DNA from: Gemmatimonadota bacterium
GTDB lineage: Bacteria; Gemmatimonadota; Gemmatimonadetes; Gemmatimonadales; Gemmatimonadaceae
Reading direction: 5' to 3'
Assembly: GCA_016194585.1 (NCBI GenBank)
Contig: JACQBG010000026.1
Span: 1-64,000, forward strand
Length of the DNA stretch: 64,000 nt
Positions 33,675 through 44,134 of the stretch are shown here, in pieces (the stretch's first letter is position 1; every line of letters begins with the position of its first letter). The position numbers and the translations under genes are program-made. Under the pieces are notes generated by a model. That model worked only from the letters and a program-made list of their open reading frames with translations, had not been told where the DNA came from and did not search any database.

Positions 33675-34943
33675 ATGATGCCACAGGTCACCTACTCGAC
33701 CCCGATCTCGCGTTCGACGATGGCCTACGTCCTCGCCGGCGGGCGGGGCTCGCGCCTGATGGAACTCACCGACCGCCGCGCCAAGCCGGCGGTGTACTTC
33801 GGCGGCAAGTCACGCATCATCGACTTCACGCTCTCGAACGCGATCAACTCCGGCATCCGGCGCATCGCCGTGGCGACGCAGTACAAGGCGCACAGCCTCA
33901 TCCGGCACATGCAGCGCGGGTGGAACTTCCTGCGTCCCGAGCGCAACGAGAGCTTCGACATCCTGCCGGCGAGCCAGCGCGTGTCGGAGAGCCAGTGGTA
34001 TGCGGGCACGGCCGACGCCGTGTTCCAGAACATCGACATCATCGACGGCTACGCGCCGGAGTACATCATCGTGCTCGCGGGCGACCACGTCTACAAGATG
34101 GATTACGAGCGGATGCTCGTGCAGCACGTGAACTCGGGGGCCGACGTCACGGTGGCGTGCGTCGAGATCCCGGTGCACGAGGCGCGCGGATTCGGCATCA
34201 TGCACGTCGGCGAGGGCGACCGCATCATCGATTTCGTGGAGAAGCCGGAGCATCCGCCGGAGATGCCCGACCGCCCGGGGTTCGCGCTCGTCAGCATGGG
34301 GATCTACGCGTTCAAGCGCGAGTTCCTGCACGACCAGCTGCGGCGCGACGCCGCCGACCCGAACTCCGCCCGCGACTTCGGACGCGACGTCATCCCGTGG
34401 CTCGTCAAGCACGCCAAGGCGGTGGCCCACCGGTTCACGAACTCGTGCGTGCGGTCGCGGGCCGAGGCGGACGTGTACTGGCGCGACGTCGGCACGATCG
34501 ACGCGTACTGGGAGGCGAACATCGACCTCACCGACGTGGTGCCGGCGCTCGACATCTTCGACCGTGACTGGCCGATCTGGTCGTACGCCGAGATCACGCC
34601 GCCGGCGAAATTCGTGTTCGACGAGGCCGAGCGCACCGGCGTCGCCTATTCGTCGCTCGTCTCGGGAGGCTGCATCGTCTCGGGCGCGCTCGTGCGCCGG
34701 TCGCTGCTCTTCACGGGGGCGCACATCCACTCGTTCAGCCACATCGAGAACGCGGTGATCCTGCCGTACGTCGACGTCGGCCGCGGGGCGCGGCTCACCA
34801 ACGTCGTCGTCGACCACGGCGTGAAGATCCCGCCGGGACTCGTCGTGGGCGACGACCCGGCGCTCGACGCGCAGCGGTTCCGCCGGTCGCCCAATGGCGT
34901 CTGCCTCATCACGCAACCGATGATCGACCGGCTGAGCGCGTGA
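33675..34943 (+). CDS. glgC: glucose-1-phosphate adenylyltransferase (422 aa)
   Basis: Makes ADP-glucose, the committed step of glycogen synthesis. Nucleotide-binding [42 protein letters not shown], catalytic [13 protein letters not shown], glucose-1-P-binding [27 protein letters not shown], and a C-terminal left-handed helix repeat. Two consecutive ATGs (33675, 33678); GAGGAG fits the second slightly better. The stop overlaps glgA (GTGA). Confidence 0.97.
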   Translation: MMPQVTYSTPISRSTMAYVLAGGRGSRLMELTDRRAKPAVYFGGKSRIIDFTLSNAINSGIRRIAVATQYKAHSLIRHMQRGWNFLRPERNESFDILPASQRVSESQWYAGTADAVFQNIDIIDGYAPEYIIVLAGDHVYKMDYERMLVQHVNSGADVTVACVEIPVHEARGFGIMHVGEGDRIIDFVEKPEHPPEMPDRPGFALVSMGIYAFKREFLHDQLRRDAADPNSARDFGRDVIPWLVKHAKAVAHRFTNSCVRSRAEADVYWRDVGTIDAYWEANIDLTDVVPALDIFDRDWPIWSYAEITPPAKFVFDEAERTGVAYSSLVSGGCIVSGALVRRSLLFTGAHIHSFSHIENAVILPYVDVGRGARLTNVVVDHGVKIPPGLVVGDDPALDAQRFRRSPNGVCLITQPMIDRLSA

Positions 34944-36397
34944 ACAAGCTCCACGTCCTCTCCGTCGCGTCCGAGGTGTACCCGTGGGTGAAGACGGGCG
35001 GCCTCGGCGACGTGGTCGGCGCGCTGCCGGCCGCGCTCGCCGCCGAGGGGATCGCGACGAGGACGCTCGTGCCCGGCTATCCCGCCGTGATCGACGCGAT
35101 GCGTCACGCCACGACGGCGCACAGCTACGCCGAGCTGCAAGGCGGTCCGGCGCGCGTCATCGCCGGCCGCGCGGGCGGACTCGAGCTGTTCGCGCTCGAC
35201 GCGCCGCACCTGTTCGCGCGGCCGGGCAATCCGTACCTCGGACCCGACGGCCGCGACTGGCCCGACAACGCGCTGCGGTTCGCCGCGCTCGGTGCGGTGG
35301 CGGCGGACATCGGTCGCGGCGCCGTGCACGGATTCACGCCGCAGGTCGTGCATGCGCACGATTGGCAAGCGGGACTCGCGCCGGCGTTCCTGCATTATGG
35401 CGGCGGCCAGAGGCCGGCGACGGTGATGACCGTGCACAACCTCGCCTTCCAGGGGCAGTTCCCCCGCGAGCTGCTGGCGACGATCGGCCTGCCGCCGGGC
35501 GCCTTCGCCGTCGACGGCGTCGAGTACTACGGGACGATCGGCTATCTCAAGGCGGGACTCGCCCTCGCCGACCGCATCACGACGGTCTCGCCGACGTACG
35601 CCGCCGAGATCCGCTCGGTCGCGAACGGGATGGGGCTCGATGGCTTGCTGCGGGAGCGGCACGAGGCTCTCTCGGGCATCCTCAACGGGATCGATACCGG
35701 CGTGTGGGACCCGGCGACGGACCGCAATCTCGCGTCGCCGTACGACGCGAAGCATCTGAAGGCGCGCGCCGCGAACAAGGCGGCGCTGCAGGCGCGGCTC
35801 GGGCTCGCGCCGGATCCGGATGCGCTCCTCTTCGGCGTCGTGAGCCGGCTCACCTGGCAGAAGGGGATGGACCTGTTGCTCGCCGCGCTGCCGGCGCTCG
35901 ACGCGCAGGGCGCGCAGTTCGCGCTGCTCGGCACCGGCGACGCGGCGCTCGAGACGGGATTCGCGAACGCGGCGCTGGAGCGCTCCGGTCGCGCCGCGGT
36001 GGTGATCGGCTACGACGAGACGATCGCGCACATGATGCAGGGGGGTGCGGACGCGATCCTCGTGCCGTCGCGCTTCGAGCCATGCGGACTCACGCAACTG
36101 TGCGCGTTGCGCTATGGCGCGCTCCCCGTGGTGGCGCGGGCCGGCGGCCTCGCCGATACGGTCGTCGACGCCAACGAGATGGCGCTCTCGTCGCGCGCGG
36201 GGACGGGGATCGTCTTCGCGCCGGACTCCGCCGACGCGCTCGCCATCGCCGTCGAGCGCACGGCGATGCTCTGGCGCGACCGCACGGCATGGCGCGCCCT
36301 GCAGCGGCGCGCGATGGCGACGGATGTGAGTTGGTCGCGGGCCGCCGCACGCTATGCGGCGCTCTATCGCGCCCTCACCGCCAAGCGCACGGCCTGA
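34940..36397 (+). CDS. glgA: glycogen synthase, ADP-glucose-dependent (485 aa)
   Basis: GT5 enzyme extending alpha-1,4 chains from ADP-glucose. N-terminal [29 protein letters not shown] holds the KTGGL nucleotide-sugar motif; [50 protein letters not shown] and [14 protein letters not shown] follow in family order. GTG start overlapping the glgC stop by 4 nt. Three nt separate it from glgX. Confidence 0.97.
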   Translation: MNKLHVLSVASEVYPWVKTGGLGDVVGALPAALAAEGIATRTLVPGYPAVIDAMRHATTAHSYAELQGGPARVIAGRAGGLELFALDAPHLFARPGNPYLGPDGRDWPDNALRFAALGAVAADIGRGAVHGFTPQVVHAHDWQAGLAPAFLHYGGGQRPATVMTVHNLAFQGQFPRELLATIGLPPGAFAVDGVEYYGTIGYLKAGLALADRITTVSPTYAAEIRSVANGMGLDGLLRERHEALSGILNGIDTGVWDPATDRNLASPYDAKHLKARAANKAALQARLGLAPDPDALLFGVVSRLTWQKGMDLLLAALPALDAQGAQFALLGTGDAALETGFANAALERSGRAAVVIGYDETIAHMMQGGADAILVPSRFEPCGLTQLCALRYGALPVVARAGGLADTVVDANEMALSSRAGTGIVFAPDSADALAIAVERTAMLWRDRTAWRALQRRAMATDVSWSRAAARYAALYRALTAKRTA

Positions 36398-36400
36398 GCG

Positions 36401-38503
36401 ATGCACCGCCTCGACTCCGGGAACCCCGAGCCACTCGGGCTGACTCTCACGGGAGACGGGGCGAACGTCGCGGTCTACTCGGCCCACGCCCGCGCCATCG
36501 AGTTGTGCCTGTTCGACGCGAGCGGCGAGAGCGAGATCGCCCGCATCGCGCTGCCCGAGCGGACGGGGGAGGTGTTCCACGGGTTCGTGGGCGGCATCGC
36601 CGCCGGCGCGCGCTATGGCTTGCGCGCCCGCGGGCCGTACGCGCCGGCGGAGGGGCATCGCTTCAATCCCAACAAGCTGCTCGTCGACCCATACGCCCGC
36701 GCCCTCGACCGGCCGTTCCGCTTGCATCCGGCGATGTTCGGCGAACAACACGACGGCACGCGCAACGACGCCGACAGCGCGCCGTTCGTACCGAAGGCGG
36801 TGGCGGTACGCGAGCGGCCACCGCGCGGCGCGGCCCGCCCGCATGTTCCGTGGGGCGAGACGGTGGTGTACGAGCTGCACGTGCGCGGCTTCACGCAGCG
36901 GCATCCGGGAGTCCCGGCGCACGCGCGCGGGACGTGCGCGGGCCTCGCGCATCCCGCGGCGATCGAGCATCTCACGCGACTCGGCATCACGACGGTGGAA
37001 CTGCTCCCCCTGCCGGCCGCCATCGACGAGCGTCACCTCGCGCACGCCGGGCTGACGAACTACTGGGGCTACAACACCATCGCATGGTCGGTGCCCGACC
37101 CGCGGCTCGCGCCCGGCGGCATCGACGAACTGCGTGACTGCGTGGCCGCGTTGCACGGCGCGGGGATCGAGGTGCTGCTCGACGTCGCGTTCAACCACAG
37201 CGGTGAAGGGGACGCGCTGGGTCCTACGCTCTCGCTACGCGGCCTCGACAACGCCACGTATTACCGCACGCGGCCGGACGCCTCGCATCGATACGTCGAC
37301 GATACCGGGTGCGGGAACACACTCGCGCTCGACCGCCCGCCCGTGCTGCGGCTCGCCCTCGACACGCTGCGCTACTACGCGGTGGCGGCGGGGGTCGACG
37401 GATTCCGCTTCGACCTCGCGACGACGCTCGGCCGCGGCGAGCATGGCTTCGACCCGGCGGCACCGCTCCTCACGGCGATCTCTCAGGATCCGCTGCTGCG
37501 CGACCTCAAGCTCATCGCCGAGCCGTGGGACGTCGGTCCCGGCGGATATCAGCTCGGCGCGTTCCCGGCTGCGTGGGGAGAGTGGAACGACCGGTATCGC
37601 GACACGCTCCGGCGGTTCTGGCGCGGCGACGCCGGCATCACCGGCGAACTCGCGACGCGGGTCGCCGGGTCGGCCGACGTGTTCGGGGTGCGCATGCGGC
37701 CGCCGTCGCGGTCGGTGAACTACATCACCGCCCACGACGGCTTCACGCTCGCCGACCTCGTCTCGTACGAGCACAAGCACAACGAGGCGAACGGCGAGGA
37801 GAACCGCGACGGCACCGACGACAACCTGTCGTGGAACCACGGCATCGAGGGAGTGACGAGCGATCCGGCGATCGTCGCGGCGCGGCGCAGCGACGTCCGC
37901 GCCCTGCTCGCGTCGCTGCTCCTGTCGCGCGGCACGCCCATGATCGCGATGGGAGACGAACTCGGCCACACGCAGCACGGCAATAACAACGCGTATGCCC
38001 AAGACAACGGCCTCAACTGGCTCGACTGGGAGCACGCCGACCGCGACCTCGCCGCCTTCGTCGCCACCCTCGCACGCCTGCGCCGGAACCATCCGGCGCT
38101 GCACGCCGACCACTGGCTCACGGGGATGCCCCACGACTCACGTGGCATGGCCGACGTCGAATGGCTGCGGCTCGACGGAACGGAGATGAGCGCCGGCGAT
38201 TGGACGGCCGCCACCACCCGCATGCTCGTGGCGGTGCTCTACGCCGGCCGGACGCACGACGACCGGGTGGTGGTCGCGATGCACGCCGGCGACGTGGCTG
38301 CCACGCTCCACCTGCCCGACCCCCGGGTGGGGTGCGCCTGGCATGTGGCGCTCGACAGCGCCCACCCCTCGCAGCCGCCGGAAGGCACCGCGCCGGTGGC
38401 GCACGGAACCATCACGCTCGCGCCCAGATCGGTGACCCTGCTCGTCGAGAAGGCCCGGCCGGCAGTGGCGAAACCGGTGGGCGGGCCCCAGCATATCGTC
38501 TGA
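36401..38503 (+). CDS. glgX: glycogen debranching enzyme, GlgX/isoamylase type (700 aa)
   Basis: Hydrolyses alpha-1,6 branches of limit dextrins. N-terminal CBM48-type domain (LTLTGDGANVAVYSAHARAIELCLFD), then GH13 subfamily 11 barrel: VYELHVRGFTQRHPGVP, LTNYWGYNTIAWSVPDP, LLDVAFNHSGEGD, DGFRFDLATTLGR (nucleophile Asp), LIAEPWDVGPGGYQLG (acid/base Glu), NYITAHDGFTL, DNLSWNHGIEG. Starts 3 nt after glgA. Complete and of normal length. Confidence 0.96.
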   Translation: MHRLDSGNPEPLGLTLTGDGANVAVYSAHARAIELCLFDASGESEIARIALPERTGEVFHGFVGGIAAGARYGLRARGPYAPAEGHRFNPNKLLVDPYARALDRPFRLHPAMFGEQHDGTRNDADSAPFVPKAVAVRERPPRGAARPHVPWGETVVYELHVRGFTQRHPGVPAHARGTCAGLAHPAAIEHLTRLGITTVELLPLPAAIDERHLAHAGLTNYWGYNTIAWSVPDPRLAPGGIDELRDCVAALHGAGIEVLLDVAFNHSGEGDALGPTLSLRGLDNATYYRTRPDASHRYVDDTGCGNTLALDRPPVLRLALDTLRYYAVAAGVDGFRFDLATTLGRGEHGFDPAAPLLTAISQDPLLRDLKLIAEPWDVGPGGYQLGAFPAAWGEWNDRYRDTLRRFWRGDAGITGELATRVAGSADVFGVRMRPPSRSVNYITAHDGFTLADLVSYEHKHNEANGEENRDGTDDNLSWNHGIEGVTSDPAIVAARRSDVRALLASLLLSRGTPMIAMGDELGHTQHGNNNAYAQDNGLNWLDWEHADRDLAAFVATLARLRRNHPALHADHWLTGMPHDSRGMADVEWLRLDGTEMSAGDWTAATTRMLVAVLYAGRTHDDRVVVAMHAGDVAATLHLPDPRVGCAWHVALDSAHPSQPPEGTAPVAHGTITLAPRSVTLLVEKARPAVAKPVGGPQHIV

Positions 38504-38560
38504 CGCGAAACGCGAAAAAAGAATGCTCGCGCGCTCCCTCATCCACGCCTCGACCCTCGC

Positions 38561-40027
38561 ATGACGTTTCCTCGCTCCGCCGGCATCCTGCTGCATCCTA
38601 CGTCGCTCCCCGGTCCCAACGGCATCGGCGAGTTCGGGCCCGAGGCGCATCGTTTTCTGGACTTCCTCGCGGATGCCGGGATGCGGATCTGGCAGATGCT
38701 CCCGCTCGGCCCCACGGGGTATGGCGACTCGCCGTATCAATGCTTCTCCGCGTTCGCCGGGAACCCGTTGCTCATCCACGTGCCGGGTACCGGCGGCGAC
38801 TTCGCGGTGCACACGGTCGATTTCGGCCGTGTGATCGTCGAGAAGGAGGGGCTGCTGCGGTCGGTGACGAGCGAGTTCGTCCCCGACGATGCGTATCGCG
38901 CGTTCACCGCGCATCAGGCGTGGTGGCTCGACGATTACGCGCTGTTCATGGCGTTGAAGCACGCACATGGCGGCGTGTCGTGGACGTCGTGGGACACCGG
39001 GGCAGCCCGGCGCGATCCGGCGGCGCTCGCGTCGTGGCGCGAGCGGCTCGCCGGCTCGATCGAGCATTACCGCCGCGAACAGTATTTCTTCTTCTCGCAG
39101 TTCCACGCGCTCAAGCGGGCGTGCGCCGACCGCGGCATCCACCTGATGGGCGACCTCCCTATCTACGTCGCGCACGATTCGGCGGACGTGTGGGCGAATC
39201 CATCGCAGTTCAAGCTCGACCACGCGGGCCATCCCGTCGTGCAAGCCGGCGTGCCCCCGGACTACTTCAGCGCGACGGGGCAGCTGTGGGGCAATCCCAT
39301 CTATGATTGGGAGGCGATGCGCGCCGACGGGTTCAGCTGGTGGATCCGCCGCATGCGGGCCGCGTTCGAGCTGTTCGACATGGTGCGCATCGACCATTTC
39401 CGCGGCTTCGAGGCATACTGGGAGGTGCCGGGCGCCGACACCACGGCCGTGAACGGCCGGTGGGTGAAGGGGCCCGGCGCGGCACTGTTCGACGCGATCA
39501 CCGCCGCCCTCGGTTCGCTCCCGATCGTCGCCGAGAACCTTGGCGTGATCACGCCGGAGGTCGAGGCACTGCGGGAGCAGTTCGGCTATCCCGGCATGAG
39601 CATCCTGCAGTTCGCGTTCGGCGCCGACGGGCAGGCGAACGACTTCCAGCCGCACAACTTCCCGCGCGAACGCGTGGTGTACACCGGCACGCACGACAAC
39701 GACACGACGGTGGGTTGGTGGACTTCCACCGGCGAGGGCGATTCGACGCGCAGCCCCGACGACGTGGCCAAGGAGAAGGAACACGCGAAGCGCTACCTCG
39801 GCGTCGACGGCCGCGAGATGCACTGGACGCTCATCCGCACGGCCCTCGCCTCGGTAGCGAACACCGTCCTCATCCCGCTCCAGGACGTGCTCGGACTCGG
39901 CAGCGAAGCGCGCATGAACCTCCCCGGTCGCCAGTCAGGCAACTGGGGTTTTCGTTTCACGTGGGACCAACTGACGCCCGACCTCACCCGCCGCCTTCGC
40001 GAGCTGGTGGATCTTTACGAACGCTAA
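38561..40027 (+). CDS. malQ: 4-alpha-glucanotransferase, amylomaltase (488 aa)
   Basis: GH77 disproportionating enzyme moving glucan segments between maltodextrins. FPRSAGILLHPTSLPGPNGIGEFGPEAHRFLDFL, WQMLPLGPTGYGDSPYQCFSAFAGNPLLI, GDLPIYVAHDSADVW, MVRIDHFRGFEAYW (catalytic Asp), PIVAENLGVITPEVEALR (Glu) and YTGTHDNDTTVGWW show the complete active site. It joins the imported maltose pool with the glycogen enzymes upstream; the MFS gene follows after 13 nt. Confidence 0.97.
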   Translation: MTFPRSAGILLHPTSLPGPNGIGEFGPEAHRFLDFLADAGMRIWQMLPLGPTGYGDSPYQCFSAFAGNPLLIHVPGTGGDFAVHTVDFGRVIVEKEGLLRSVTSEFVPDDAYRAFTAHQAWWLDDYALFMALKHAHGGVSWTSWDTGAARRDPAALASWRERLAGSIEHYRREQYFFFSQFHALKRACADRGIHLMGDLPIYVAHDSADVWANPSQFKLDHAGHPVVQAGVPPDYFSATGQLWGNPIYDWEAMRADGFSWWIRRMRAAFELFDMVRIDHFRGFEAYWEVPGADTTAVNGRWVKGPGAALFDAITAALGSLPIVAENLGVITPEVEALREQFGYPGMSILQFAFGADGQANDFQPHNFPRERVVYTGTHDNDTTVGWWTSTGEGDSTRSPDDVAKEKEHAKRYLGVDGREMHWTLIRTALASVANTVLIPLQDVLGLGSEARMNLPGRQSGNWGFRFTWDQLTPDLTRRLRELVDLYER

Positions 40028-40040
40028 GGGGAGAGGCCAC

Positions 40041-41351
40041 ATGGCGGAGCAGCGCACGAAGTTCTCGACGATCTGGAACATGAGTTTCGGCTTCCTCGGC
40101 ATCCAGTTCGGCTGGGGATTGCAGATGGCGAACATGAGCGCGATCTACGAGTACCTCGGCGCGAAGCCCGACCAGATCCCGATGCTCTGGCTCGCGGCGC
40201 CGCTCACCGGTCTCCTCGTGCAACCCGTGATCGGCCATCTGAGCGACCGCACCTGGTCGCCGACGTTCGGCCGGCGTCGGCCGTACTTCCTCGTCGGCGC
40301 GATCCTCAGCTCGTGCGCGCTCCTCGCCATGCCGAACTCGAGCAGCCTCTGGATGGCGGCCGGGCTGCTGTGGATCCTCGACGCCTCGATCAACATCTCG
40401 ATGGAGCCGTTCCGCGCCTTCGTCGCCGACCTGCTGCCGGCCAACGAACGGACGCGCGGGTTCGCGATGCAGAGCTTCTTCATCGGGTTCGGCGCCGTGA
40501 TCGCGTCGGCGCTCCCGTGGATGATGACGAACTGGTTCGGCGTCGCCAGCAGCGCGCCGGGCACGATCCCGATGACCGTGCGGCTCTCGTTCTACATCGG
40601 ATCGGCGGCGTTCTTCGGCGCCGTGCTGTACACGATCCTCACGACCAAGGAGAAGCCGCCCGCCGACATGGAGGCGTTCCAGCGGCAGAAGGCGGCAGGC
40701 GCGGGCGCCGGCGCGATGGCGCGCGAGATCATCCTCGCCGTGAAGCAGATGCCCGACACGATGCGGCAGCTCGCCGTCGTCCAGATCTCGACCTGGCTCG
40801 GCCTCTTCTGCATGTGGCTCTACTTCCCGGTCGCGGTGGCGACGAACGTGTTCGGTGCGCCCGACGCGAGTTCGCCACTGTACCAGAAGGGGGTGGAGTG
40901 GGCCGGCCTGTGCTTCGGGGCCTACTCGCTCGTCTGCTTCGGCTTCGCGTTCCTGCTGCCGCCGATGGCGAAGAGCCGCGGGCGGAAGGGCACGCACGCG
41001 ATCTGCCTACTGGCCGGCGCCGCCGGGCTGATCTCGGTATCGGTCATCACGAACCCGAATTGGCTGCTGCTCTCGATGGTCGGCGTCGGCATCGCCTGGG
41101 CGAGCACGCTCAGCATGCCGTACTCGATCCTCGCCGGGTCGATTCCGGCGGGGAAGACCGGCATCTACATGGGCATCTTCAACTTCTTCATCGTGATCCC
41201 GGAGATCATCGCGTCGCTCGGCTTCGGCTGGGTGATGTCGCACCTGCTCAACAACAACCGCATGGCCGCGGTGGTGGCCGGTGGCGTGTTCCTTGCGCTC
41301 GCCGCGCTCCTCGTGACCCGGGTGAACGACCGCACGGAGGCAGTGACATGA
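40041..41351 (+). CDS. GPH/SLC45-like MFS sugar transporter (436 aa)
   Basis: Twelve hydrophobic segments. Motifs typical of sucrose/maltose carriers: [30 protein letters not shown] at the N terminus, [25 protein letters not shown] (the MFS RxGRRRP loop), and [33 protein letters not shown] precedes the ATG, which follows malQ by 13 nt; its stop overlaps the maltodextrinase-esterase start as ATGA. Most likely imports maltose, glucose or short maltodextrins; specificity is inferred from context. Confidence 0.9.
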   Translation: MAEQRTKFSTIWNMSFGFLGIQFGWGLQMANMSAIYEYLGAKPDQIPMLWLAAPLTGLLVQPVIGHLSDRTWSPTFGRRRPYFLVGAILSSCALLAMPNSSSLWMAAGLLWILDASINISMEPFRAFVADLLPANERTRGFAMQSFFIGFGAVIASALPWMMTNWFGVASSAPGTIPMTVRLSFYIGSAAFFGAVLYTILTTKEKPPADMEAFQRQKAAGAGAGAMAREIILAVKQMPDTMRQLAVVQISTWLGLFCMWLYFPVAVATNVFGAPDASSPLYQKGVEWAGLCFGAYSLVCFGFAFLLPPMAKSRGRKGTHAICLLAGAAGLISVSVITNPNWLLLSMVGVGIAWASTLSMPYSILAGSIPAGKTGIYMGIFNFFIVIPEIIASLGFGWVMSHLLNNNRMAAVVAGGVFLALAALLVTRVNDRTEAVT

Positions 41352-44044
41352 GTCGGACGATCGTACGCGCGCTGGCCGCCACCTCGATGCTCGCGGCCGC
41401 GACCGGGGCGCCGTTCGCGCGAGTCGCCGGTGCGCAGGCACCCGTCGTCGACAAGGTCGACCCGCCCAACTGGTGGACGGGGTCGACCATCAATCCGGTG
41501 CGCGTGCTGATCCGCGGCAAGAACCTGGGTGGGGCGAGCGCGCGGTGCGCGCAGGTGAAGTGCACCGACCTCAAGGTGAACGCCGCCGGCACGTACGCGT
41601 TCGTCGACGTGACGGTGCCGAGCACGCAGAAGCCCGGCAAGTTCCCGTTCTCGCTGAAGACCGCCGCCGGCACCGCGACCGTGCCTTTCGAGATCACCGC
41701 GCCGCTCCCGGGCGCCGGGCGCTTTCAGGGCTTCGGCAACAACGACGTCGTATACCTCATCATGCCCGACCGGTTCGCCAACGGCGATCCGTCGAACGAC
41801 GATCCCCCCGAGTCGCGCGGGCTCTGGGATCGCACGAAGAAGCGCTACTACCACGGCGGCGATATCGCCGGCGTCCGGCAGAAGCTCCCGTACCTCAAGG
41901 CGCTCGGCGTCACGACGATCTGGCTCAACCCGATCTACGACAACAACAACGCCCTGAACACCAAGGAGACGTACGACGGCGAGGCGATCACCGATTACCA
42001 CGGCTACGGCGCGACCGACTTCTACAAGGTAGAAGAGCACTTCGGGACGCTGGACGATTTCCGGAAGCTCACCGACGAGGCCCACGCGCAGGGGATGAAG
42101 ATCGTCCTCGACATGGTCGCCAACCACACGGGGCCGTTCCATCCGTGGGTGAAGGACTCGCCCACGCCGACCTGGTACCACGGCACCGCCGAGCATCATC
42201 CCGACAACGACTGGCAGACGTGGAACCTCGCCGACCCGCACGGCACGCCCGACACGCGGCGGTCGGCGCTCGACGGGTGGTTCATCAACATCCTCCCCGA
42301 CCTCAACCAGGACGACCCAGAGGTCGCACGTTACATCACCCAGAACACGCTCTGGTGGGTGGAGATGAGCGGGTTGGACGGCATCCGACAGGACACGTGG
42401 CCGTACGTGCCGCGCACGTTCTGGGCGAGCTGGATGACGGCGATCCGCAAGGAGTTCCCGAAGCTCAAGGTGCTCGGCGAGGTCTCCGACGGCGATCCCT
42501 CGATGGTTTCGTTCTTCGAGGGCGGGCGCAAGCAGGACGGCATCGACGACAAAGTCGACATGCTGTTCGACTATCCTCTGTTCTATCCGCTCCGGCGCGC
42601 GTTCGGCGAAGGGAAGCCGCTGCGCGAGGTGGCGCAGATGCTCGGTCGCGATCACTTGTACCGCGACGCCGCGTCGTCGCTCGTGACGTTCGTCGACCTG
42701 CACGACGTGTCGCGCTTCATGAACGACAAGGGCGCGACGACGGCCGGACTCGAGCTCGCGTACACGTTCCTGCTGACGGCGCGCGGTACGCCGATGCTCT
42801 ACTACGGCGACGAGATCGGCCTCCCCGGCGGCGGCGACCCCGACAACCGTCGCGACTTCCCCGGCGGCTGGAAGGAGGACCCGCGCAATGCGTTCGAGGC
42901 AGCGGGGCGGACGCCGGACGAGCAGGCGGTGTTCGCGCACGTGCAGAAGCTCCTGCAGCTGCGCGCGGCCAACGCCGACCTGCGCGGTGCCGACACGAAG
43001 AACCTCCTCGTCACGAACCAGCAGTTCGTGTACCGCCGCGGAAGGTTCATCGTCGCGCTCAACAACGATACCCTGCCGGCGAACGTGCGCATCCCCATCG
43101 GCGACATCGGCGCCGACCTGCTCGGCATCTGCCCCAAGGCGCGCATCGACGCCAACGCGCCGCTGGTGACCATGCCGAAGCGCAGCGGCTGCATCTTCCT
43201 CATCACTTCGGAGAAGACGCCCGGCCCGTCACTCGGCGTGACCGGCACGGTGCGCCATCATCCGGACTTCGCGTCGAAGTTCGTGGCGCCGCGCAACGTG
43301 GACGTGTGGCTCCCGCCCGGCTACGACAAGAACTCCGCGGCGCGCTATCCCGTGCTCTACATGATGGACGGGCAGAACGTGTTCGATCCGTCGCTCTCGT
43401 TCGGCGGTGTCGACTGGGCCGCCGACGAGTGGATGACGACGTTGATCGCGCAGAACAAGGTGCGGCCGGCGATCGTCGTCGGCGTGTGGAACACGGCCAA
43501 ACGGTTCGAGGAGTACATGCCGCAGAAGCCGGTGGCGAATGACACCCTCATCTCGACCGGCATCGGCGGCGCGCCGATCGCCGGTCGCGCGATCTCCGAC
43601 GCCTACCTCAAGTTCATGGTGACGGAGCTGAAGCCGTTCATCGACAAGACGTACCGCACGAAGGCCGGCCGCGCCGACACCTTCATCATGGGCTCGAGCA
43701 TGGGAGGGCTCATCGCGGCGTACGCGATCACCGAGTATCCGGATGTGTTCGGCGGCGCGGCGTGCGTCTCGACGCATTGGCCCATCGGCGATGGCGTGAT
43801 GGTGGAATATCTGCGGCGGAACGCGCCCGATCCGAAGACGCACAAGTTCTACATGGATCACGGCACGGAGACGCTCGACGCGAACTACGCGCCATGGCAG
43901 GCGAAGGTCGATGCGGTGATGCGGGAGAAGGGGTACGTGGACGGAAAGAACTACCTGACGCGCGAGTTCAAAGGCGCGGACCACAGTGAGAGGGCGTGGC
44001 GGGCGCGGCTGGACGTGCCGCTCACGTTCCTGCTCGCGCCGTAG
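41348..44044 (+). CDS. secreted cyclomaltodextrinase-like GH13 fused to an esterase (898 aa)
   Basis: Signal peptide (to about residue 30); cyclomaltodextrinase N-terminal beta domain (WWTGSTINPVRVLIRGKNL); GH13 barrel about 130-610 with IVLDMVANHTGP, DGIRQDTWPY (nucleophile Asp349), VLGEVSDGD (acid Glu378), VDLHDVSRF (His452, Asp453), YYGDEIGLPGGGDP. From about 620 an alpha/beta esterase of the enterochelin-esterase-like type: VDVWLPPGYDKN, VLYMMDGQNVFDP, IMGSSMGGLIAAY (Ser784), DHGTETLD, GADHSERAW (His879). Both active sites are complete. Last gene of the glycogen run. Confidence 0.9.
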   Translation: MSRTIVRALAATSMLAAATGAPFARVAGAQAPVVDKVDPPNWWTGSTINPVRVLIRGKNLGGASARCAQVKCTDLKVNAAGTYAFVDVTVPSTQKPGKFPFSLKTAAGTATVPFEITAPLPGAGRFQGFGNNDVVYLIMPDRFANGDPSNDDPPESRGLWDRTKKRYYHGGDIAGVRQKLPYLKALGVTTIWLNPIYDNNNALNTKETYDGEAITDYHGYGATDFYKVEEHFGTLDDFRKLTDEAHAQGMKIVLDMVANHTGPFHPWVKDSPTPTWYHGTAEHHPDNDWQTWNLADPHGTPDTRRSALDGWFINILPDLNQDDPEVARYITQNTLWWVEMSGLDGIRQDTWPYVPRTFWASWMTAIRKEFPKLKVLGEVSDGDPSMVSFFEGGRKQDGIDDKVDMLFDYPLFYPLRRAFGEGKPLREVAQMLGRDHLYRDAASSLVTFVDLHDVSRFMNDKGATTAGLELAYTFLLTARGTPMLYYGDEIGLPGGGDPDNRRDFPGGWKEDPRNAFEAAGRTPDEQAVFAHVQKLLQLRAANADLRGADTKNLLVTNQQFVYRRGRFIVALNNDTLPANVRIPIGDIGADLLGICPKARIDANAPLVTMPKRSGCIFLITSEKTPGPSLGVTGTVRHHPDFASKFVAPRNVDVWLPPGYDKNSAARYPVLYMMDGQNVFDPSLSFGGVDWAADEWMTTLIAQNKVRPAIVVGVWNTAKRFEEYMPQKPVANDTLISTGIGGAPIAGRAISDAYLKFMVTELKPFIDKTYRTKAGRADTFIMGSSMGGLIAAYAITEYPDVFGGAACVSTHWPIGDGVMVEYLRRNAPDPKTHKFYMDHGTETLDANYAPWQAKVDAVMREKGYVDGKNYLTREFKGADHSERAWRARLDVPLTFLLAP

Positions 44045-44064
44045 GACGTCGTCGACGAACAATC

Positions 44065-44100
44065 CGGAGGGCCGCCGCGCACCGTCGCGGCGGCCCTCCG
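44065..44100. terminator. bidirectional terminator hairpin
   Basis: GGAGGGCCGCCGCG (44066-44079) and CGCGGCGGCCCTCC (44086-44099) pair perfectly around a 6-nt loop, with one further C/G pair outside. It sits midway in the 90-bp gap between the convergent maltodextrinase-esterase and acyltransferase genes and probably ends transcription from both sides. Confidence 0.75.
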
Positions 44101-44134
44101 TGCCTTCGCCGATTCGCACGGCGGCCTGCCAGCG

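Noticed and set aside
38504-38535. CGCGAAACGCG followed by six A as a terminator
   Set aside because: The stem is only 4 bp and the A-run would be a U-run only on the minus strand, where no gene ends.
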